A DNA stretch of 57,782 bases from Pseudomonas sp. IPO3778 (lineage in GTDB: Bacteria; Pseudomonadota; Gammaproteobacteria; Pseudomonadales; Pseudomonadaceae), in the NCBI RefSeq assembly GCF_013386825.1, contig NZ_JACARC010000008.1, positions 11,099 through 68,880 of the forward strand. Reading direction: 5' to 3'. The position numbers and the translations under genes were made by a program. This document shows positions 1 to 8,821 of this stretch, one piece after another (positions within the stretch are counted from its first letter, which is position 1; each line of letters begins with the position of its first letter). The notes beneath the pieces were generated by a model that saw only the letters and a list, made by a program, of their open reading frames with translations, ran no database searches and was not told where the DNA came from.

Positions 1-102
1 TGGTCGGCTGTCGAATTGCAGAGTGCCCGTGGCCAGATTGCCCCAGCCACAAGGCCAAACCGGTTGCTGGACGCGCTCGGTCTGAAGGCATAGCAGATTC
101 CC

Positions 103-212
103 TGTGGGAGCTGTCGAGCTTTAGCGAGGCTGCGATGGCGTCGGCACAGTCGACATTGATGTTGCCTGACCCACCGCTATCGCGGCCTCGCTAAAGCTCG
201 ACGGCTCCCACA
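103..212. repeat. REP doublet (REPIN-type) hairpin, copy 1
   Basis: Two long arms, starting TGTGGGAGC and ending GCTCCCACA, are inverted around a loop of roughly 50 bases. The inner arms (CGAGCTTTAGCGAGGC and its complement) are almost perfectly complementary. GTGGGAGC ends are typical of Pseudomonas REP sequences that occur as inverted pairs and are mobilised by RAYT transposases. No RAYT gene is seen in the window. Confidence 0.8.
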
Positions 213-324
213 TTTGGTCTTGGTCGGCCGTCGAATTGCAGGGTGCCCATGGCCAGTTTGGCCGCCAGCCACAAGGCCAAACCGATTGCTGGAAGCGCGC
301 GGTCTGAAGGCATAGCAGATTCCC

Positions 325-434
325 TGTGGGAGCTGTCGAGCTTTAGCGAGGCTGCGATGGCGTCGGCACAATCAACATCGGTGTTGCCTGACCCACCGCT
401 TTCGCGGCCTCGCTAAAGCTCGACGGCTCCCACA
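325..434. repeat. REP doublet (REPIN-type) hairpin, copy 2
   Basis: Same 110-base structure as the element at 103-212, with a few base differences in the loop (for example cacaatcaacatcgg against cacagtcgacattga). Because the flanks are duplicated too, this copy probably arose by tandem duplication of the whole unit rather than by a second insertion. Confidence 0.8.
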
Positions 435-585
435 TTTGGTCTTGGTCGGCCGTCGAATTGCAGGGTGCCTGCGGCCAGATTGCCCCAGCCACAAGGCCAA
501 ACCGATTGCCGGAAGCGCGCGGTCCGAAGCCATAGCAGCTCCCACCTTTGTTTTTCATCGGAGGATCGACCGGGGCTGTCAGGGT

Positions 586-777
586 TCACGCTTCATTGGC
601 TACCGGCCTCGACCGAGCCTTGTATCCCGGCAGTGCAGCGGCGTACGCCAGTGCCTGCTCACGGGAGCCGAAGGAGGCCAGCCGATCAGCCTTGGTGCAG
701 ACCCGCCACGGGCCGCTGTTGACTTGCACGATGTCATAGCCGTTCAGATGCAGCTTGTTCAGCATGGGAGTGCTCAT
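586..777 (-). CDS. Small conserved hypothetical protein (63 aa)
   Basis: A short soluble protein beginning MSTPMLNKLHLNGYD, with no signal peptide, membrane segment or catalytic motif that I recognise. I chose the ATG at 777 because GAGAGG lies five bases before it; a GTG two codons upstream would sit directly on the ribosome site. The sequence reads like a compact alpha/beta domain, with a segment (DIVQVNSGPWRVCTK) that resembles small DUF2188-like proteins, but that is only an impression. It lies downstream of the sugar operon on the same strand with no obvious link to it. Confidence 0.6.
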   Translation of the reverse strand: MSTPMLNKLHLNGYDIVQVNSGPWRVCTKADRLASFGSREQALAYAAALPGYKARSRPVANEA

Positions 778-864
778 AGTCACCTCTCTCTCCAGAGATA
801 ATCCAGGTGTTTACCCGCTCTACCATACACCCGCAGCCAGTGAGGTAACCTACCGAACGTCGAG

Positions 865-1548
865 TCAGCGGTAGGCCGGCAGCCCCCATCCCGCCAGGTC
901 AAACGCCTCCAGGCTGAGCAGTCGACCGTCTGCATGCCGAAACTTCTCCCGGGGCATCGCCGGGTCCGGGATGGCCAGGGCGTGCATCCCCGCCGCCTTC
1001 GCTGCCGTGATGCCGAACGGCGAATCCTCGAACACCAGGCAGTCGGCAGGCGCCACCCCCAGCCGCTCGGCGGCCACCAGGAAGATGTCGGGCGCCGGCT
1101 TGGCAGCGCCCACCTGCGGGTCATCCGCGGTGACGATGGCGTCGAACAGGGCGAACCAGTCCCGGTGCAAGGTGGTTTTGAGCTCGAAATAGTGCCGCGA
1201 CGAACTGGTACCCACCGCAATCGGAATCCCATGGGCCGACAAATGCCGCACCAGCACCTGGGCCCCGGCCATGGCCGCCGCTTGGGGAAAGCGCGCATTC
1301 ATCAGCGGCGTGCGTTCCTGCAAGAACGCCTCCGGGCTCATCGGCAAGCCCACGGCCTGCACGATGTAGCTGGCCAGCTCATAAGCCCCCAGGCCGATGG
1401 TGTTCTGCTTCATGCTCCAGTCAAACGTGAGGCCGTAGCGGTCGGCGATCAACTGGGTGACTTCGGTATAGATGCCCTCGGTGTCGAGCAGCAGGCCGTC
1501 CATGTCGAAGATCACCGCCTTGATCGGCGCGGGTAGCTTCCCATTCAT
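865..1548 (-). CDS. HAD-superfamily hydrolase (beta-phosphoglucomutase/phosphatase type)
   Basis: Probably a cytosolic sugar-phosphate or nucleotide phosphatase. All four HAD motifs are visible: DMDGLLLDTE near the N terminus (nucleophile D15, acid/base D17), TSSS in the middle (motif II), KPAPDIF (motif III lysine) and EDSPFG (motif IV). The helical cap lies between motifs I and II, as in subfamily IA. The 227-residue length fits. The ATG at 1548 is chosen because GAGGAGGT precedes it; a TTG just upstream is less likely. It is the last gene of the carbohydrate operon, 10 bases after the permease stop, so it probably dephosphorylates a pathway intermediate or clears a toxic sugar phosphate. 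Its substrate cannot be read from sequence. Confidence 0.85.
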   Translation of the reverse strand: MNGKLPAPIKAVIFDMDGLLLDTEGIYTEVTQLIADRYGLTFDWSMKQNTIGLGAYELASYIVQAVGLPMSPEAFLQERTPLMNARFPQAAAMAGAQVLVRHLSAHGIPIAVGTSSSRHYFELKTTLHRDWFALFDAIVTADDPQVGAAKPAPDIFLVAAERLGVAPADCLVFEDSPFGITAAKAAGMHALAIPDPAMPREKFRHADGRLLSLEAFDLAGWGLPAYR

Positions 1549-1558
1549 CAAGACCTCC

Positions 1559-2587
1559 TCAAGTACGCCCGGCGTAATGGTCGATCAACCGGTTGAGCAA
1601 AATCGCCAGCACGATGATCACCCCGGTGATCGCCATCTGATAGAACGAGCCCAGCCCCAGCAGGTTGAAGATATTGCGCAGCACCTGCAGCAGCATCACC
1701 GCCACCGCCGTCCCCACCACACTGCCGCGCCCGCCAAACAGGCTGGTGCCGCCCAGCACCACGGCGGCAATCGCATCCAGTTCCAGGCCTTGGGCAGCGG
1801 TGGGTTGGCCGACGTGCAGGCGTGAGGTCATCAATAACCCGGCGAACGCCGCCAGGCCGCCGCAGATGGCGAACACCGCAATCGTTACCGCACGCACCGG
1901 CACCCCCGACAGCCGCGCCGCCTCCAGGTTGCCGCCGGTGGCCAGCACGTACTCGCCAAACACCGTGTAGCGCAGCACCAGCCAGGCAATAACGGTGATC
2001 ACGATAAAGATCAGCCCGAGCACCGGAAACGCAATGCCGGCGCTGGGCAGGATGTCGATCATGGCCGAACCGAACGACGTGAACCCGGCCGGCAGCCCGC
2101 CAATCGGCGCACCGTCGGAGGCCAGAAACGTCGCACCGCGCAATGAGACCAGCCCGGCCAGGGTGATGATAAAACTCGGCACCTTGCCAAACACCGTCAG
2201 GCTGCCCATCACCGTGCCAATCGCCAGGCCCACCAGCAAGGTAGCCGGCACCGCCAGCCAACCACTGACCTGCTGTTGCAGCAGCACCGCCACCAGAATC
2301 CCGCCGAAGGCACACACACTGCCCACCGACAGGTCGATATTCGCCGTGAGGATGACGAAGGTCATGCCGATGGCGACGATCCCGACAATAGCGCCCTGCT
2401 GGAACAGGTTGGCGATGTTGCCGAAGGTCAGGAAGTCGTCCGACAGGAACGTCGCCACCCCCACGGCAAACAGGAAAATGAACACGAAGTTGTAGCGCAT
2501 CACCCATTCCAGCACCGCACTGCGGCGACGGCTGGCGAGGGCGACGGGCTTATCGAAAACCGGGTTTGGATTGCTCGCAATAGTCAT
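1559..2587 (-). CDS. Sugar ABC transporter permease (RbsC family)
   Basis: Inner-membrane permease of a CUT2-type carbohydrate importer, which forms a homodimer channel in this family. The 342-residue protein has a hydrophilic N terminus followed by about eight to ten hydrophobic segments. It carries family signatures such as NIDLSVGSVCAFGG and the cytoplasmic loop GGNLEAARLSGV that contacts the ATPase, followed by LGGTSLFGGRGSVVGT near the C terminus. Its ATG overlaps the stop of the ATPase gene (ATGA, four bases), indicating translational coupling. The binding protein of the same system is encoded at 7786-8760, separated by enzyme and regulator genes. Confidence 0.92.
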   Translation of the reverse strand: MTIASNPNPVFDKPVALASRRRSAVLEWVMRYNFVFIFLFAVGVATFLSDDFLTFGNIANLFQQGAIVGIVAIGMTFVILTANIDLSVGSVCAFGGILVAVLLQQQVSGWLAVPATLLVGLAIGTVMGSLTVFGKVPSFIITLAGLVSLRGATFLASDGAPIGGLPAGFTSFGSAMIDILPSAGIAFPVLGLIFIVITVIAWLVLRYTVFGEYVLATGGNLEAARLSGVPVRAVTIAVFAICGGLAAFAGLLMTSRLHVGQPTAAQGLELDAIAAVVLGGTSLFGGRGSVVGTAVAVMLLQVLRNIFNLLGLGSFYQMAITGVIIVLAILLNRLIDHYAGRT

Positions 2588-4080
2588 GGTTCTACACTCG
2601 TTTTACCGATAAGGATGGCCTGGTCGATCTGGTCGCGGCTGGCAATCAAGGGGTCGAAACACAGCGCATTGCGCCCCTCGTGCATCACCCAGATACGGTC
2701 GCAATTGACATACAACTCATCCAGCTCGCTGCTGGCCACCAGCACCGCCGCGCCTTCCTGCGCGAGGCTGCGGGCCAGGGCGTAGAGGTCGGCCTTGGCG
2801 CCCACATCCAGGCCGCGGCTGGGTTCGTCCAGCAACAACAGGCGCGCGCCGTCGATCACCCACTTGGCCATGACCACTTTCTGTTGATTGCCACCGGAGA
2901 GCTGGCGCACCGGTTGCTCCAGGTTGTCGAGCTTGGTCTGCAAGCGTTGCAGCACCGGGCCGGCGCGGTCCTTGGCCTGGCGATGGGAAAACCAGCTCAA
3001 GTGCCGGGTGTGTACCAGGCAGGCGTTGCGGTAGATCGGCGCGTCCAGCAGCAGGCCTTCGGTCTTGCGGTTTTCCGGCACCAACCCGACGCCTTGGCGA
3101 ATGGCCTGGCGCGAGGTCTGCGGGTGATAAGGCTGGCCGAACAGCTCGACATCGCTGTCGTTGCGGCCCACGCCAAACAAGGCTTTCAGTAATGTGCTGC
3201 GCCCGGCTCCGTTAAGCCCGGCAAGCCCGACAATTTCGCCCTGACGCACCTCCAGCCCTTGCACGTCCAGGCCCTGCTCACCCTGCAAGCGGCGAATGTT
3301 CAGCGCCAGGTTGTCCCGGGGCGCCTGGCGCGGGCTGCGTTCCAGCAGGTCGCGGTGTTCGCCGACCACAGCGGCGATCAGCGCCTGGTCATCAATCTGC
3401 GCCAGGTCATGGGTTTGCAGGGTTCGCCCGGCCCGCAGCACCGTGACCCGGTCGCCGATCTCGCGGATTTCATTCAGCCGGTGGCTGACATACAGCACCG
3501 CCACCCCGTCCGCCGTGATCTCGCGAATCACCTGGAACACCCGCTTGAGCTCAGTCTCGTTCAGCGCCGCCGACGGCTCATCCATCACCACCAGCCGGGC
3601 TTCGCAGGTCAGTGCCCGGGCAATGGCCGCCAATTGCTGGTTGGCAATCGACAGGCTGCCCACCCGGTCGGTACTCGAAAAATTCGCCCCCACCCGCAGC
3701 AGCGCGGCCTTGGCCAACGCACTGCGCTTGCCTCGGGAAATAATCCCGAAGCGCTGGGGCGTGTAGCCGAGCATCAGGTTCTCTTCGACGGTCATCTGCG
3801 GGATCAGGTCGAGTTCCTGATAGATCATCGCGATCCCGGCCTGACGCGCCTGTTGCGGGTTCTTCAACTCCACGCGCTGCCCGGCCACCGACATCTCGCC
3901 GCCGTCCGGGCGATGGGCGCCGGCGACGATTTTCAGCAAGGTACTTTTGCCCGCACCGTTGGCCCCCAGCAGGCAATGCACCTCACCGGGGCGAACGTCG
4001 AGGGACGCGTCGGTCAGCGCCACCACATTGGGTGGGAAACGCTTGCTGACATGACGGATATCCAGGGCCAATTCACTCAT
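2584..4080 (-). CDS. Sugar ABC transporter ATP-binding protein (RbsA/XylG family)
   Basis: Double-domain ATPase that powers CUT2 sugar import. The first half has Walker A GANGAGKST (about residues 37-45), a degenerate signature LSIANQQL and Walker B VVMDEPSA. The second half has GLNGAGRST, a consensus LSGGNQQK signature and LLLLDEPSRG. In the second Walker A the usual lysine is arginine, a feature commonly seen in this family. The length of 498 residues is normal. The start at 4080 (MSELALDIRHVSKRF) is preferred over a longer frame because the upstream residues do not match the family. It overlaps the regulator stop by eight bases and the permease start by four. Confidence 0.92.
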   Translation of the reverse strand: MSELALDIRHVSKRFPPNVVALTDASLDVRPGEVHCLLGANGAGKSTLLKIVAGAHRPDGGEMSVAGQRVELKNPQQARQAGIAMIYQELDLIPQMTVEENLMLGYTPQRFGIISRGKRSALAKAALLRVGANFSSTDRVGSLSIANQQLAAIARALTCEARLVVMDEPSAALNETELKRVFQVIREITADGVAVLYVSHRLNEIREIGDRVTVLRAGRTLQTHDLAQIDDQALIAAVVGEHRDLLERSPRQAPRDNLALNIRRLQGEQGLDVQGLEVRQGEIVGLAGLNGAGRSTLLKALFGVGRNDSDVELFGQPYHPQTSRQAIRQGVGLVPENRKTEGLLLDAPIYRNACLVHTRHLSWFSHRQAKDRAGPVLQRLQTKLDNLEQPVRQLSGGNQQKVVMAKWVIDGARLLLLDEPSRGLDVGAKADLYALARSLAQEGAAVLVASSELDELYVNCDRIWVMHEGRNALCFDPLIASRDQIDQAILIGKTSVEP

Positions 4081-5059
4081 GATCCTGCTCCAGCAAATAG
4101 CGGGCGGTGGCCGCGTCGGTGGCCAGCACATTGACGTAGCCGGCCTTGACGCTGGCGTGGACGATGCGGTGCTTCTGCGGGCCGACGCACACGGCGATGG
4201 ACCAGGCCTTGTCCCGCAACGCGGCCAACGGCAGGCCCAGGGTGCGGGCGTCGAGTTCGGGCATCACCGGTTCGCCGTCCATGCCGATAAAACGGCCCAT
4301 GATGTCGCCGACAGCACCCAGGCGTTCCAGCGCTTCCAGCAATGGACGGTCGATGTAGCCCGACTCCATCAACACCGAATGATCGGACAACTCCCCCAGG
4401 CTGAAACACGCCACCGGCGCCTGTTGCCCGAGGTGCAATACCTGGGCAATCACCGGGTCTTGCTCCAGCGCTTCGCGAGTGTGGGCATGCCCGAGAATCG
4501 CCGGCACCGGCAACAACGTGGCCTGGCCACGGGCGGCCTGGGCGAAGCGTTCCGCCACGTTATGGCTGGGCTCGCCCATGGAGCGGGTATTGATCGCGCC
4601 GTTCAGCAGCACCACGTTGACGCCCTCGTTCCAGCGCGGCACCAGCCACTGGGCCATTTTGGTCAGGGTGCGGCCCCACGACACGCCGATCAGCGCCGGC
4701 ATCGGCTGCAAATTGCACAGGTAGCGAGCAGCGGCCTGGGTCACCACGTTCAACGCAGTGTCGGCATCCTCCACATCCAGCACCAGCGCTTCACGCAGGC
4801 CGAAGCGCCGTTGCAACGCCACTTCGAGCTGCGGCAGGCGGGCCGAGCGGGCGACGATATCGATGCGCACCACCCCGCAATCCCGCGCTTCGCGCAGCAG
4901 GCGGCTGACTTGCCAGCGGGTCAGGCCGGTTTCCCGGGAGATATCGCTTTGGGTCTTTTCCAGGTCGTAATACAGCTTGGCCACCTGGACCATCAGGTCA
5001 TCGCGCTGGGAATCCGCCGTCAACCGCGTGGCAAACGCTTCTTCTGAATGGGCACTCAT
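4073..5059 (-). CDS. SorC-family sugar-binding transcriptional regulator
   Basis: A 328-residue regulator. Residues about 20-60 form a helix-turn-helix (VAKLYYDLEKTQSDISRETG, then LTRWQVSRLLREA). The remainder is the SorC effector domain, which binds phosphorylated sugars or polyols, with signatures ALIGVSWGRTLTKM and LLNGAINTRSMGEPS. The ATG at 5059 overlaps the kinase stop as ATGA; longer versions of the frame run inside the kinase gene. Its place inside the operon suggests it senses the kinase product and controls the operon itself. The inverted repeat at 8822-8846 is a candidate operator, though that is inference. Confidence 0.9.
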   Translation of the reverse strand: MSAHSEEAFATRLTADSQRDDLMVQVAKLYYDLEKTQSDISRETGLTRWQVSRLLREARDCGVVRIDIVARSARLPQLEVALQRRFGLREALVLDVEDADTALNVVTQAAARYLCNLQPMPALIGVSWGRTLTKMAQWLVPRWNEGVNVVLLNGAINTRSMGEPSHNVAERFAQAARGQATLLPVPAILGHAHTREALEQDPVIAQVLHLGQQAPVACFSLGELSDHSVLMESGYIDRPLLEALERLGAVGDIMGRFIGMDGEPVMPELDARTLGLPLAALRDKAWSIAVCVGPQKHRIVHASVKAGYVNVLATDAATARYLLEQDHE

Positions 5060-6576
5060 GCGGCCGGCCTTACGCCGAGCGTGCGGTTCGCCGGCGGTTT
5101 GCAACTGATAGGGGCGACGCTGTCGGTGGCGGCGCGGTAACGGCCCAGCAGCTCGATGTATTGCTCGTGGGCGTAAGGGTCGGGTTCGATCAGCCGGCCG
5201 ATGGTGGTGAAGTCGGTGGCCGCTTCCTGCAAGGTGCCGAATTCGCCCAGGGCGCAGGCGGCAGCGGCGGCGGTGCCGATCAGGGTGAGGTTGTCGTGGG
5301 GCACCATTTCGAACGGCACGCCGGTGGCATCCACCGTGGCCTGCAGCCACAACGGGTTCTTCTGAAAGCCGCCGGCGGCGACCACGCGAGTGATCTCGAT
5401 GCCTTCGGAGCGCCAGGTATGAAAGATGTTTGCCGAGCCCAGGGCTATCGCTTCCACCGAGGCGCGGTACAGGTCATGCCGGTCATGGTTCAGCGACAGG
5501 CCCATGATCGCCCCGCGCATGTCCGGCGAGCGGTACGGCGTGCGGTTGCCCATCCAGTAGTCGAGCACCAGCAAGCCGGTGGAGCCTGGTTTCAGTTCCG
5601 CAGCCTGGCGGATCAGGCGCTGATGCCCGGCATCGTCGAGGCCGAACATCTTTTGCGCCAGCCAGTTGAGGATCGAACCGGCGGAGACTTGCCCGCCTTC
5701 CATCAACCATTGACCGTCGAGCAAAGCACCGGGGTACGGCCCCCAGATGCCCGGCACGTCAATGCGCTGCGGGGTGTGCATCAGTTGCACCACCGACGTA
5801 CCGCCGATGAATAACAGCTCGCCGGCGCCGGTGGTACCGGCACTGAGCATTGCCATGTGGGCATCGATGCCCCCCTGGGCCACCAGGGTGTCGCGGTTCA
5901 GGCCCAAATGGCTGGCGGCATCGGCGCTCAACGGGCCGATCCGCCCGCCCACCTTGATCACGTCCTGAGGAAGTTTTTGCGCCAGTTCCGGCACCCCCAG
6001 CTCCGCATACAGCTCCACCGGGAAACGCTGCTGCAGGGTGTCGTAGTTCCACTTGCAGCTGGCATTCAATTGAGAGGCCACCCAGCGCCCGGTCAGCTGA
6101 AAATTGATCCAGTCCACCGCTTCGCAGATGCGCTCGGCACGCTGGTACACCTGGGGCTCGTGCTCGGCCAGCCACATGGCCTTGGGCACCAGCCATTCCA
6201 CCGCGTCACCGCCCTGGTTCATCATCGGGTGGCTGATATGCGCCGTGCGCGCCGACTCGGCAGCGGCGCGGCAATCCATCCATAACAGTGCCGGGGCCAG
6301 GGGTTGGCCGTCTGCCTGGGCGACCACCACCGTGGAGGCCGTGGTGGCGACGCACACTGCCGCCACCTGCGGGTGCCCGGCCTGGGCCATCAACTGCCGG
6401 CAGGCCTTGCCCAATGCCGACCACCAGTCCGCCGGCGCCTGCTCGGCCCAGCCCAATTGCGGGTATTGCGTGGCATACGACGCCTCGGCGACGTGCACCA
6501 GTTTGTGGCTGTGCAGGTCATACAGCCCGGCCCGCACCCCACCTGTTCCGAAATCCAGTCCCAACAACAAGGTCAT
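5056..6576 (-). CDS. FGGY-family carbohydrate kinase
   Basis: ATP-dependent sugar or polyol kinase of 506 residues. The N-terminal phosphate-binding loop is LGLDFGTGGVRAGLYD. Further along are a substrate-domain segment GGIDAHMAMLSAG, the phosphate 2/adenosine motifs GGTSVVQL and, near residue 400, VVAAGGFQKNPLWLQATVDA. The wording of these motifs resembles the ribulokinase/D-ribulokinase branch of FGGY rather than glycerol or gluconate kinase. The ATG at 6576 follows AGGAGG. With a GatD-like dehydrogenase upstream and an ABC importer downstream, it probably phosphorylates an imported pentitol-type or related compound, or the ketose made from it. The exact substrate is unknown. Confidence 0.9.
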   Translation of the reverse strand: MTLLLGLDFGTGGVRAGLYDLHSHKLVHVAEASYATQYPQLGWAEQAPADWWSALGKACRQLMAQAGHPQVAAVCVATTASTVVVAQADGQPLAPALLWMDCRAAAESARTAHISHPMMNQGGDAVEWLVPKAMWLAEHEPQVYQRAERICEAVDWINFQLTGRWVASQLNASCKWNYDTLQQRFPVELYAELGVPELAQKLPQDVIKVGGRIGPLSADAASHLGLNRDTLVAQGGIDAHMAMLSAGTTGAGELLFIGGTSVVQLMHTPQRIDVPGIWGPYPGALLDGQWLMEGGQVSAGSILNWLAQKMFGLDDAGHQRLIRQAAELKPGSTGLLVLDYWMGNRTPYRSPDMRGAIMGLSLNHDRHDLYRASVEAIALGSANIFHTWRSEGIEITRVVAAGGFQKNPLWLQATVDATGVPFEMVPHDNLTLIGTAAAAACALGEFGTLQEAATDFTTIGRLIEPDPYAHEQYIELLGRYRAATDSVAPISCKPPANRTLGVRPAA

Positions 6577-6619
6577 CGGTAGTCCTCCTGCGTCTTGTCA
6601 CGACGACGCTTTTTGTTTT

Positions 6620-6650
6620 AAGCCCGGCAACGCTCGGCGCTGTCGGGCTT
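6620..6650 (-). other. Intergenic stem-loop in the polyol operon
   Basis: AAGCCCGGCA pairs with TGTCGGGCTT across an 11-base loop, in the 99-base gap between the dehydrogenase stop and the kinase start. On the transcribed (minus) strand it is followed by an A-rich, not T-rich, run, so it is not a classical terminator. It may protect or divide the operon mRNA. Confidence 0.5.
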
Positions 6651-6675
6651 GGCGACACACAGCAAACAGCCTGGC

Positions 6676-7692
6676 TCAGGGACGGAAAATCACCTTGGCC
6701 GCCACTTCGCTGCGATCGGCATAGCGCTTGAACATCGCCGGCAATTCATCCAGCGGCAAATCGTGGGTAATCATGAACTGCCACTGCAGTTCACCGGAAG
6801 CCAGCTTGTCGATGGAAGCCGTCCATTCGTCACCCGGGAAAGGTGCCGAGAACGAGTTCCAGGCGCCGTGCAGGGAAACTTCCTGGCGCAGGAAGTGCGA
6901 AAACGTCGCGGTGGTCAGGGCCACTTCACTGGTGGGAATACCGATAAACACCACGTGGCCGCCGGCCTTGGTCAGTTGCACGGCCTGGTTGATGGAGCTG
7001 GGGTGGCCTGCGGCTTCAATCACCAGTTGGCAACGCGGCAGCTCGGCATCTGCCGCACCGCTGAGCAGGGTGTGGGTGGCGCCGGCTTCCCGGGCCATGG
7101 CGAGTTTTTCTTCGGCGATGTCGATGGCGACGATGTCCTTGGCGCCCATGATCCGCAGCCATTGAATCGCAAACAGGCCAATCGGCCCGCAACCCACCAC
7201 CGCCCCGCTCTGCCCGGCCTTGAAGTCGGCTTTCCAGATCGCATGCAGGGCAATCGCCGCCGGGTCCACCAGGGACGCGGCAATCGGGTCCATGCCTTGG
7301 GGCACCTTGATCAGGTTGCTCAGGGGCACATTGACGTACTCGGCATACGCGCCATCGCGGCGGCTGCCGAAGTAATCGTAGCGCTCCGAACGGGACGGAA
7401 AGCCACGGGCGTATTGGTCGCTGGTGACATCGGGAATCATCGGCGGCACGGTCACCAGTTCGCCAATGGCATAGCCTTCGACACCGCTGCCGATCTCTTC
7501 GATAAACCCGGCAAATTCATGGCCGCAAATCAGCGGCATCACATGGGCGCCCTTGCTCAGCATCCGCGGGATATCCGAGCCGCACACGCCGCAGGCCGCA
7601 ACCCGGACCAGCGCATGGCCGGCCTTGACCGCCGGTTTTGGAACCTCTTCGACCCGGATATCGCCCGGTTGGTACATGACGGCAGCTTTCAC
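6676..7692 (-). CDS. Zinc-type polyol(-phosphate) dehydrogenase, GatD-like
   Basis: Medium-chain dehydrogenase that would oxidise a sugar alcohol, or its phosphate, with NAD(P). Catalytic zinc ligands C37, H58 and E59 are in the motifs CGVCGSD and CGHEFAG, and the Rossmann motif is GCGPIGLFAIQ. The segment YDYFGSRRDGAYAEY and the later GAWNSFSAPFPGDEW closely resemble galactitol-1-phosphate dehydrogenase GatD. Unlike GatD, the structural-zinc loop (around residues 88-110) has none of the four cysteines, so only the catalytic zinc is expected. The start is GTG at 7692, with GAGGAA before it. It is the second gene of the operon, between the binding protein and the kinase. Confidence 0.88.
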   Translation of the reverse strand: MKAAVMYQPGDIRVEEVPKPAVKAGHALVRVAACGVCGSDIPRMLSKGAHVMPLICGHEFAGFIEEIGSGVEGYAIGELVTVPPMIPDVTSDQYARGFPSRSERYDYFGSRRDGAYAEYVNVPLSNLIKVPQGMDPIAASLVDPAAIALHAIWKADFKAGQSGAVVGCGPIGLFAIQWLRIMGAKDIVAIDIAEEKLAMAREAGATHTLLSGAADAELPRCQLVIEAAGHPSSINQAVQLTKAGGHVVFIGIPTSEVALTTATFSHFLRQEVSLHGAWNSFSAPFPGDEWTASIDKLASGELQWQFMITHDLPLDELPAMFKRYADRSEVAAKVIFRP

Positions 7693-7785
7693 AGTGAATT
7701 CCTCTGTTGAGTGACGAGTGCGTTCGAACAGGCACCTCCCACAAGAGGTGCCAGTAAAAATCCATAGGGTGACGGCGCAGAACCG

Positions 7786-8760
7786 TTAGAGCGCGCCGGG
7801 GCGGTATTCGCCGAAGGTCGCGTCATGCTTGACCTCGGCCACATTGGCCTTGGTCACCACCTGGGTGCCGGCGTCGATAAAGTTCGGCACCGATTTGCCG
7901 GCGGCCAGGGCCCGGGCCGCCTCAATGGCAACCTCGCCCAGATAGCGCGGGTCGTTGAGGGCGGTGGCCACGTATTGATCACCGCTCTGGATGGCATTCA
8001 AGGCTTCGGACAAACCGTCGATCCCGGCCACCAGCACGTCTTTCTTACCGCTTTCGGTGAGCACTTGCAGCGCGCCCATGGCCATGTCGTCGTTATGCGC
8101 GATCACCGCCTTGAGGTCGGGGTGGGCTTGCAGCAGATCCTGCATCGCGGTCACTGCGTTGGCGCGCATGTATTCGCTGTAGGGGCCGTCGATGATCTTG
8201 AAGTCGGTACCGGCCAGGGCGGTGTGGAAGCCCTTGCGGCGTTCTTTCATCACGGTGCCGCCGGCGTCGCCCTGGATCTCGATGATCTTGCCCTGGGTCA
8301 CGCCGCGCTGCTTGAGGGCGGCGAGCAAGGCTTTGCCGGACAGCTCGCCCATCTCGGCGTTGTTGCGGCCGATGGTGGTGGCCACCGGCGCGTTGATGGC
8401 GCGGTCAACGGCAATCACCGGCACCTTGGCGCGCTTGGCGGCTTCGAGGGCGGCGCCCACGGCGTCGGGGTTCACGGCATTGATGATGAGGATGTCGACC
8501 TTGCGGGTCAGCAGGTCCTGGATGTCGTTGTTCTGTTTGCTGATATCACCGTTGGCGTCGAGGAAGATCAACTCGTCGCCGCCTTTGGCCGCTGCGGCCT
8601 TGGCGCCATCGCGCAGTTGTACATAGAAGGGAGATTGCAGGGTGACCTGGCTGAAACCGATCTTCAGATCCTTGGCCTGGGCGTTCAGCGCCAGCGCCGA
8701 GGCCGCGACAGCCAGTGCAAGGGCCAGCACATGAACAGGTTTACGGGCTATCTGGAGCAT
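7786..8760 (-). CDS. Periplasmic sugar-binding protein of ABC transporter (RbsB family)
   Basis: Substrate-capturing component of the CUT2 importer. The 324-residue protein has a signal peptide ending about residue 29 (VAASALALNAQAKD). A type-I periplasmic fold follows, with motifs IGFSQVTLQSPFY, DILIINAVNPDAV, VDRAINAPVATTIGRNN and HNDDMAMGAL. The ATG at 8760 is preceded by AGGA at good spacing; upstream in-frame codons lie in non-coding DNA. It is the promoter-proximal gene of the operon, as usual for the most abundantly needed component. Two palindromes sit upstream at 8822-8846 and 8883-8904. Confidence 0.92.
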   Translation of the reverse strand: MLQIARKPVHVLALALAVAASALALNAQAKDLKIGFSQVTLQSPFYVQLRDGAKAAAAKGGDELIFLDANGDISKQNNDIQDLLTRKVDILIINAVNPDAVGAALEAAKRAKVPVIAVDRAINAPVATTIGRNNAEMGELSGKALLAALKQRGVTQGKIIEIQGDAGGTVMKERRKGFHTALAGTDFKIIDGPYSEYMRANAVTAMQDLLQAHPDLKAVIAHNDDMAMGALQVLTESGKKDVLVAGIDGLSEALNAIQSGDQYVATALNDPRYLGEVAIEAARALAAGKSVPNFIDAGTQVVTKANVAEVKHDATFGEYRPGAL

Positions 8761-8821
8761 GGTGATTCCTATTTTTATTGTTGTCAGGACTCGGGCATGG
8801 CCTTCAGGGAGGCCACACACA

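Larger units (their letters stand above)
1..558. repeat. Tandem repeat array, about 2.5 copies of a 220-222 bp unit
   Basis: Units begin at 1, 221 and 443 with TGGTCGGCYGTCGAATTGCA and are nearly identical, sharing the segment about gccacaaggccaaacc. The first two units each contain a REP doublet. The third unit runs in register up to about 540 but lacks the doublet: its sequence goes from catagcag straight to ctcccacc. The array probably extends to the left of the window. No gene is visible in it; short open frames there are repeat-derived. Confidence 0.9.

Noticed and set aside
1..558. CRISPR array, suggested by regularly spaced repeats
   Set aside because: The whole 220-base unit is conserved, including what would be spacers, and the palindromic part is REP-like with no cas genes.
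780..1298. Long open frame opposite to or overlapping the HAD gene in another frame
   Set aside because: Arg/Pro-rich composition typical of a shadow frame in GC-rich DNA; the HAD gene itself has all motifs.
6620..6650. Rho-independent terminator between dehydrogenase and kinase genes
   Set aside because: The stem is good but the T-run is on the wrong side for the transcribed strand, so it is listed only as a stem-loop.
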